The notes under the pieces: model-generated | Seen by the model: only the letters and a program-made list of their open reading frames with translations | Told to the model about the DNA's origin: nothing | The model's database searches: none | Origin: JAOUEE01 sp051011595 | GTDB taxonomy: Bacteria; Actinomycetota; Acidimicrobiia; Acidimicrobiales; SHLQ01 | Direction: 5' to 3' | Length of the DNA: 13,559 nt | Assembly: GCA_051011595.1 (NCBI GenBank) | Contig: JBPCTQ010000121.1 | Span: 1-13,559 of the forward strand | Shown here: in pieces, positions 12,927 through 13,559 of the stretch | Layout: every line of letters begins with the position of its first letter | How positions within the stretch are numbered: the first letter of the stretch is position 1 | Position numbers and translations under genes: made by a program

Positions 12927-13559
12927 GCACCGTCGACAGCCCGCCCACCGTTGCCATCGTCGGGCGACCCAACGTGGGCAAGTCCACACTGCTCAATCGG
13001 GTGCTGGGGCGTCGCGAAGCGATCGTGGAAGAACGCCCAGGAGTGACCCGCGACCGCAAGATCGTGGAGGCCGATTGGATCGGTCGGTCGTTCCTGCTCA
13101 TCGACACCGGGGGCTGGATGGCCAGCGGTGACGCCCTCGACGACAAGGTCAGCCTGCAGTCCGAGCAGGCCATCGCCGATGCCGATGTGGTGGTGCAGGT
13201 GGTGGATGCCCAGGTCGGGCTCACCGACGACGACGCCCGAGTCGCCACGTTGTTGCGCAGCCTCGATGTGCCGGTACTGGTGGTGGCCAACAAGGTCGAT
13301 GATCAGGCCCACGAAGCCGCCATCTGGGACTTCATGGCGTTGGGCCTGGGTGACCCGATCGGCGTGAGCGCCCTCCACGGCCGAGGGGCCGGTGACCTGC
13401 TCGATGCCATTGTGGCCGTCCTGCCTCCCGCCACCGACGCCGTCGACGAACCCCTCGATGCGAATGAGGGGCCCCGGATCTTCTCCGTCGCCATCGTCGG
13501 TCGCCCCAACGTGGGGAAGTCGACCTTGTTCAATCAGCTGATCGGTGAGGATCGGGCGG
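12923..13559 (+). CDS. der: Ribosome-assembly GTPase Der (EngA), 5' part
   Basis: Essential GTPase with two tandem G domains that helps mature the 50S subunit. The window holds the first 212 codons and runs off the right end. Domain 1 is complete: G1 GRPNVGKS at 14-21, G2 PGVTRD at 39-44, G3 DTGG at 61-64, G4 NKVD at 123-126 and G5 SAL at 149-151. An acidic linker (about 170-185) leads to the second G domain, whose G1 GRPNVGKS is at 193-200. The ATG at 12923 overlaps the DUF512 stop in ATGA. The second G domain and the KH-like C-terminal domain lie beyond the window. Confidence 0.97.
   Translation, partial: MSTVDSPPTVAIVGRPNVGKSTLLNRVLGRREAIVEERPGVTRDRKIVEADWIGRSFLLIDTGGWMASGDALDDKVSLQSEQAIADADVVVQVVDAQVGLTDDDARVATLLRSLDVPVLVVANKVDDQAHEAAIWDFMALGLGDPIGVSALHGRGAGDLLDAIVAVLPPATDAVDEPLDANEGPRIFSVAIVGRPNVGKSTLFNQLIGEDRA

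Noticed and set aside
1..13559. CRISPR array, transposon ends, tRNA or rRNA genes, prophage or defence genes
   Set aside because: No regularly spaced repeats, no recombinase or nuclease genes, and no structural RNA signature were seen on reading either strand.

Overview
The window is high-GC, gene-dense DNA with actinobacterial features: a DUF6325 protein, short SHOCT proteins, a lipid kinase with an NHFA active-site variant, TANNNT-type -10 boxes and GTG starts placed directly after -10 boxes. The core gene set at its edges (plsC, ispH, the PDZ/radical-SAM-like DUF512 protein, der) and the codon use fit a member of the Acidimicrobiia or a relative. That placement is inference from gene content, not from a marker gene. 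I found no rRNA, tRNA, CRISPR array, transposase or integrase.

Left edge (3-1818, + strand): a 1-acylglycerol-3-phosphate acyltransferase (PlsC), then a membrane-anchored diacylglycerol/sphingosine-kinase-like enzyme. Both could feed phosphatidic-acid-type lipids. The kinase has its own promoter carrying a perfect palindrome.

Centre left (1848-6420, - strand): a tightly packed four-gene operon read right to left. It encodes a cytoplasmic type I sulfatase with its formylglycine cysteine, a formylglycine-generating enzyme (FGE) with both catalytic cysteines, a HAD-family phosphatase and a SAM-dependent methyltransferase of unknown substrate. Gene junctions are a 7-nt gap, an 8-nt overlap and a 4-nt GTGA overlap. 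The FGE should activate the neighbouring sulfatase.

Centre right (6613-8525, + strand): transcribed divergently from the sulfatase operon are four small proteins: a DUF1269 protein, a two-TM PLDc_N/SHOCT protein, a DUF6325 protein and a second SHOCT protein. They look like envelope or stress-associated proteins of unknown function. The 192-bp intergenic region between the two operons holds one TTCACCC-G-GGGTGAA dyad flanked on both sides by matching TAG-NNT -10-like boxes. The same palindrome-to-box geometry (43-45 nt) is found in front of the lipid kinase. I read this as one regulator controlling three transcription units: sulfatase/FGE/HAD/methyltransferase, the DUF1269/SHOCT/DUF6325 quartet and the lipid kinase. 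This predicted regulon is the main finding.

Right part: a polytopic membrane protein (8559-9764, -), ispH (9870-10901, -), a DinB-like protein (10977-11504, +), the DUF512 protein (11559-12926, +) and the 5' part of der (12923-13559, +), which starts by an ATGA overlap. ispH, the DinB gene and the DUF512 gene look leaderless. The whole accessory block (about 660-9850) separates plsC from ispH/DUF512/der, genes often found near one another in actinobacteria.
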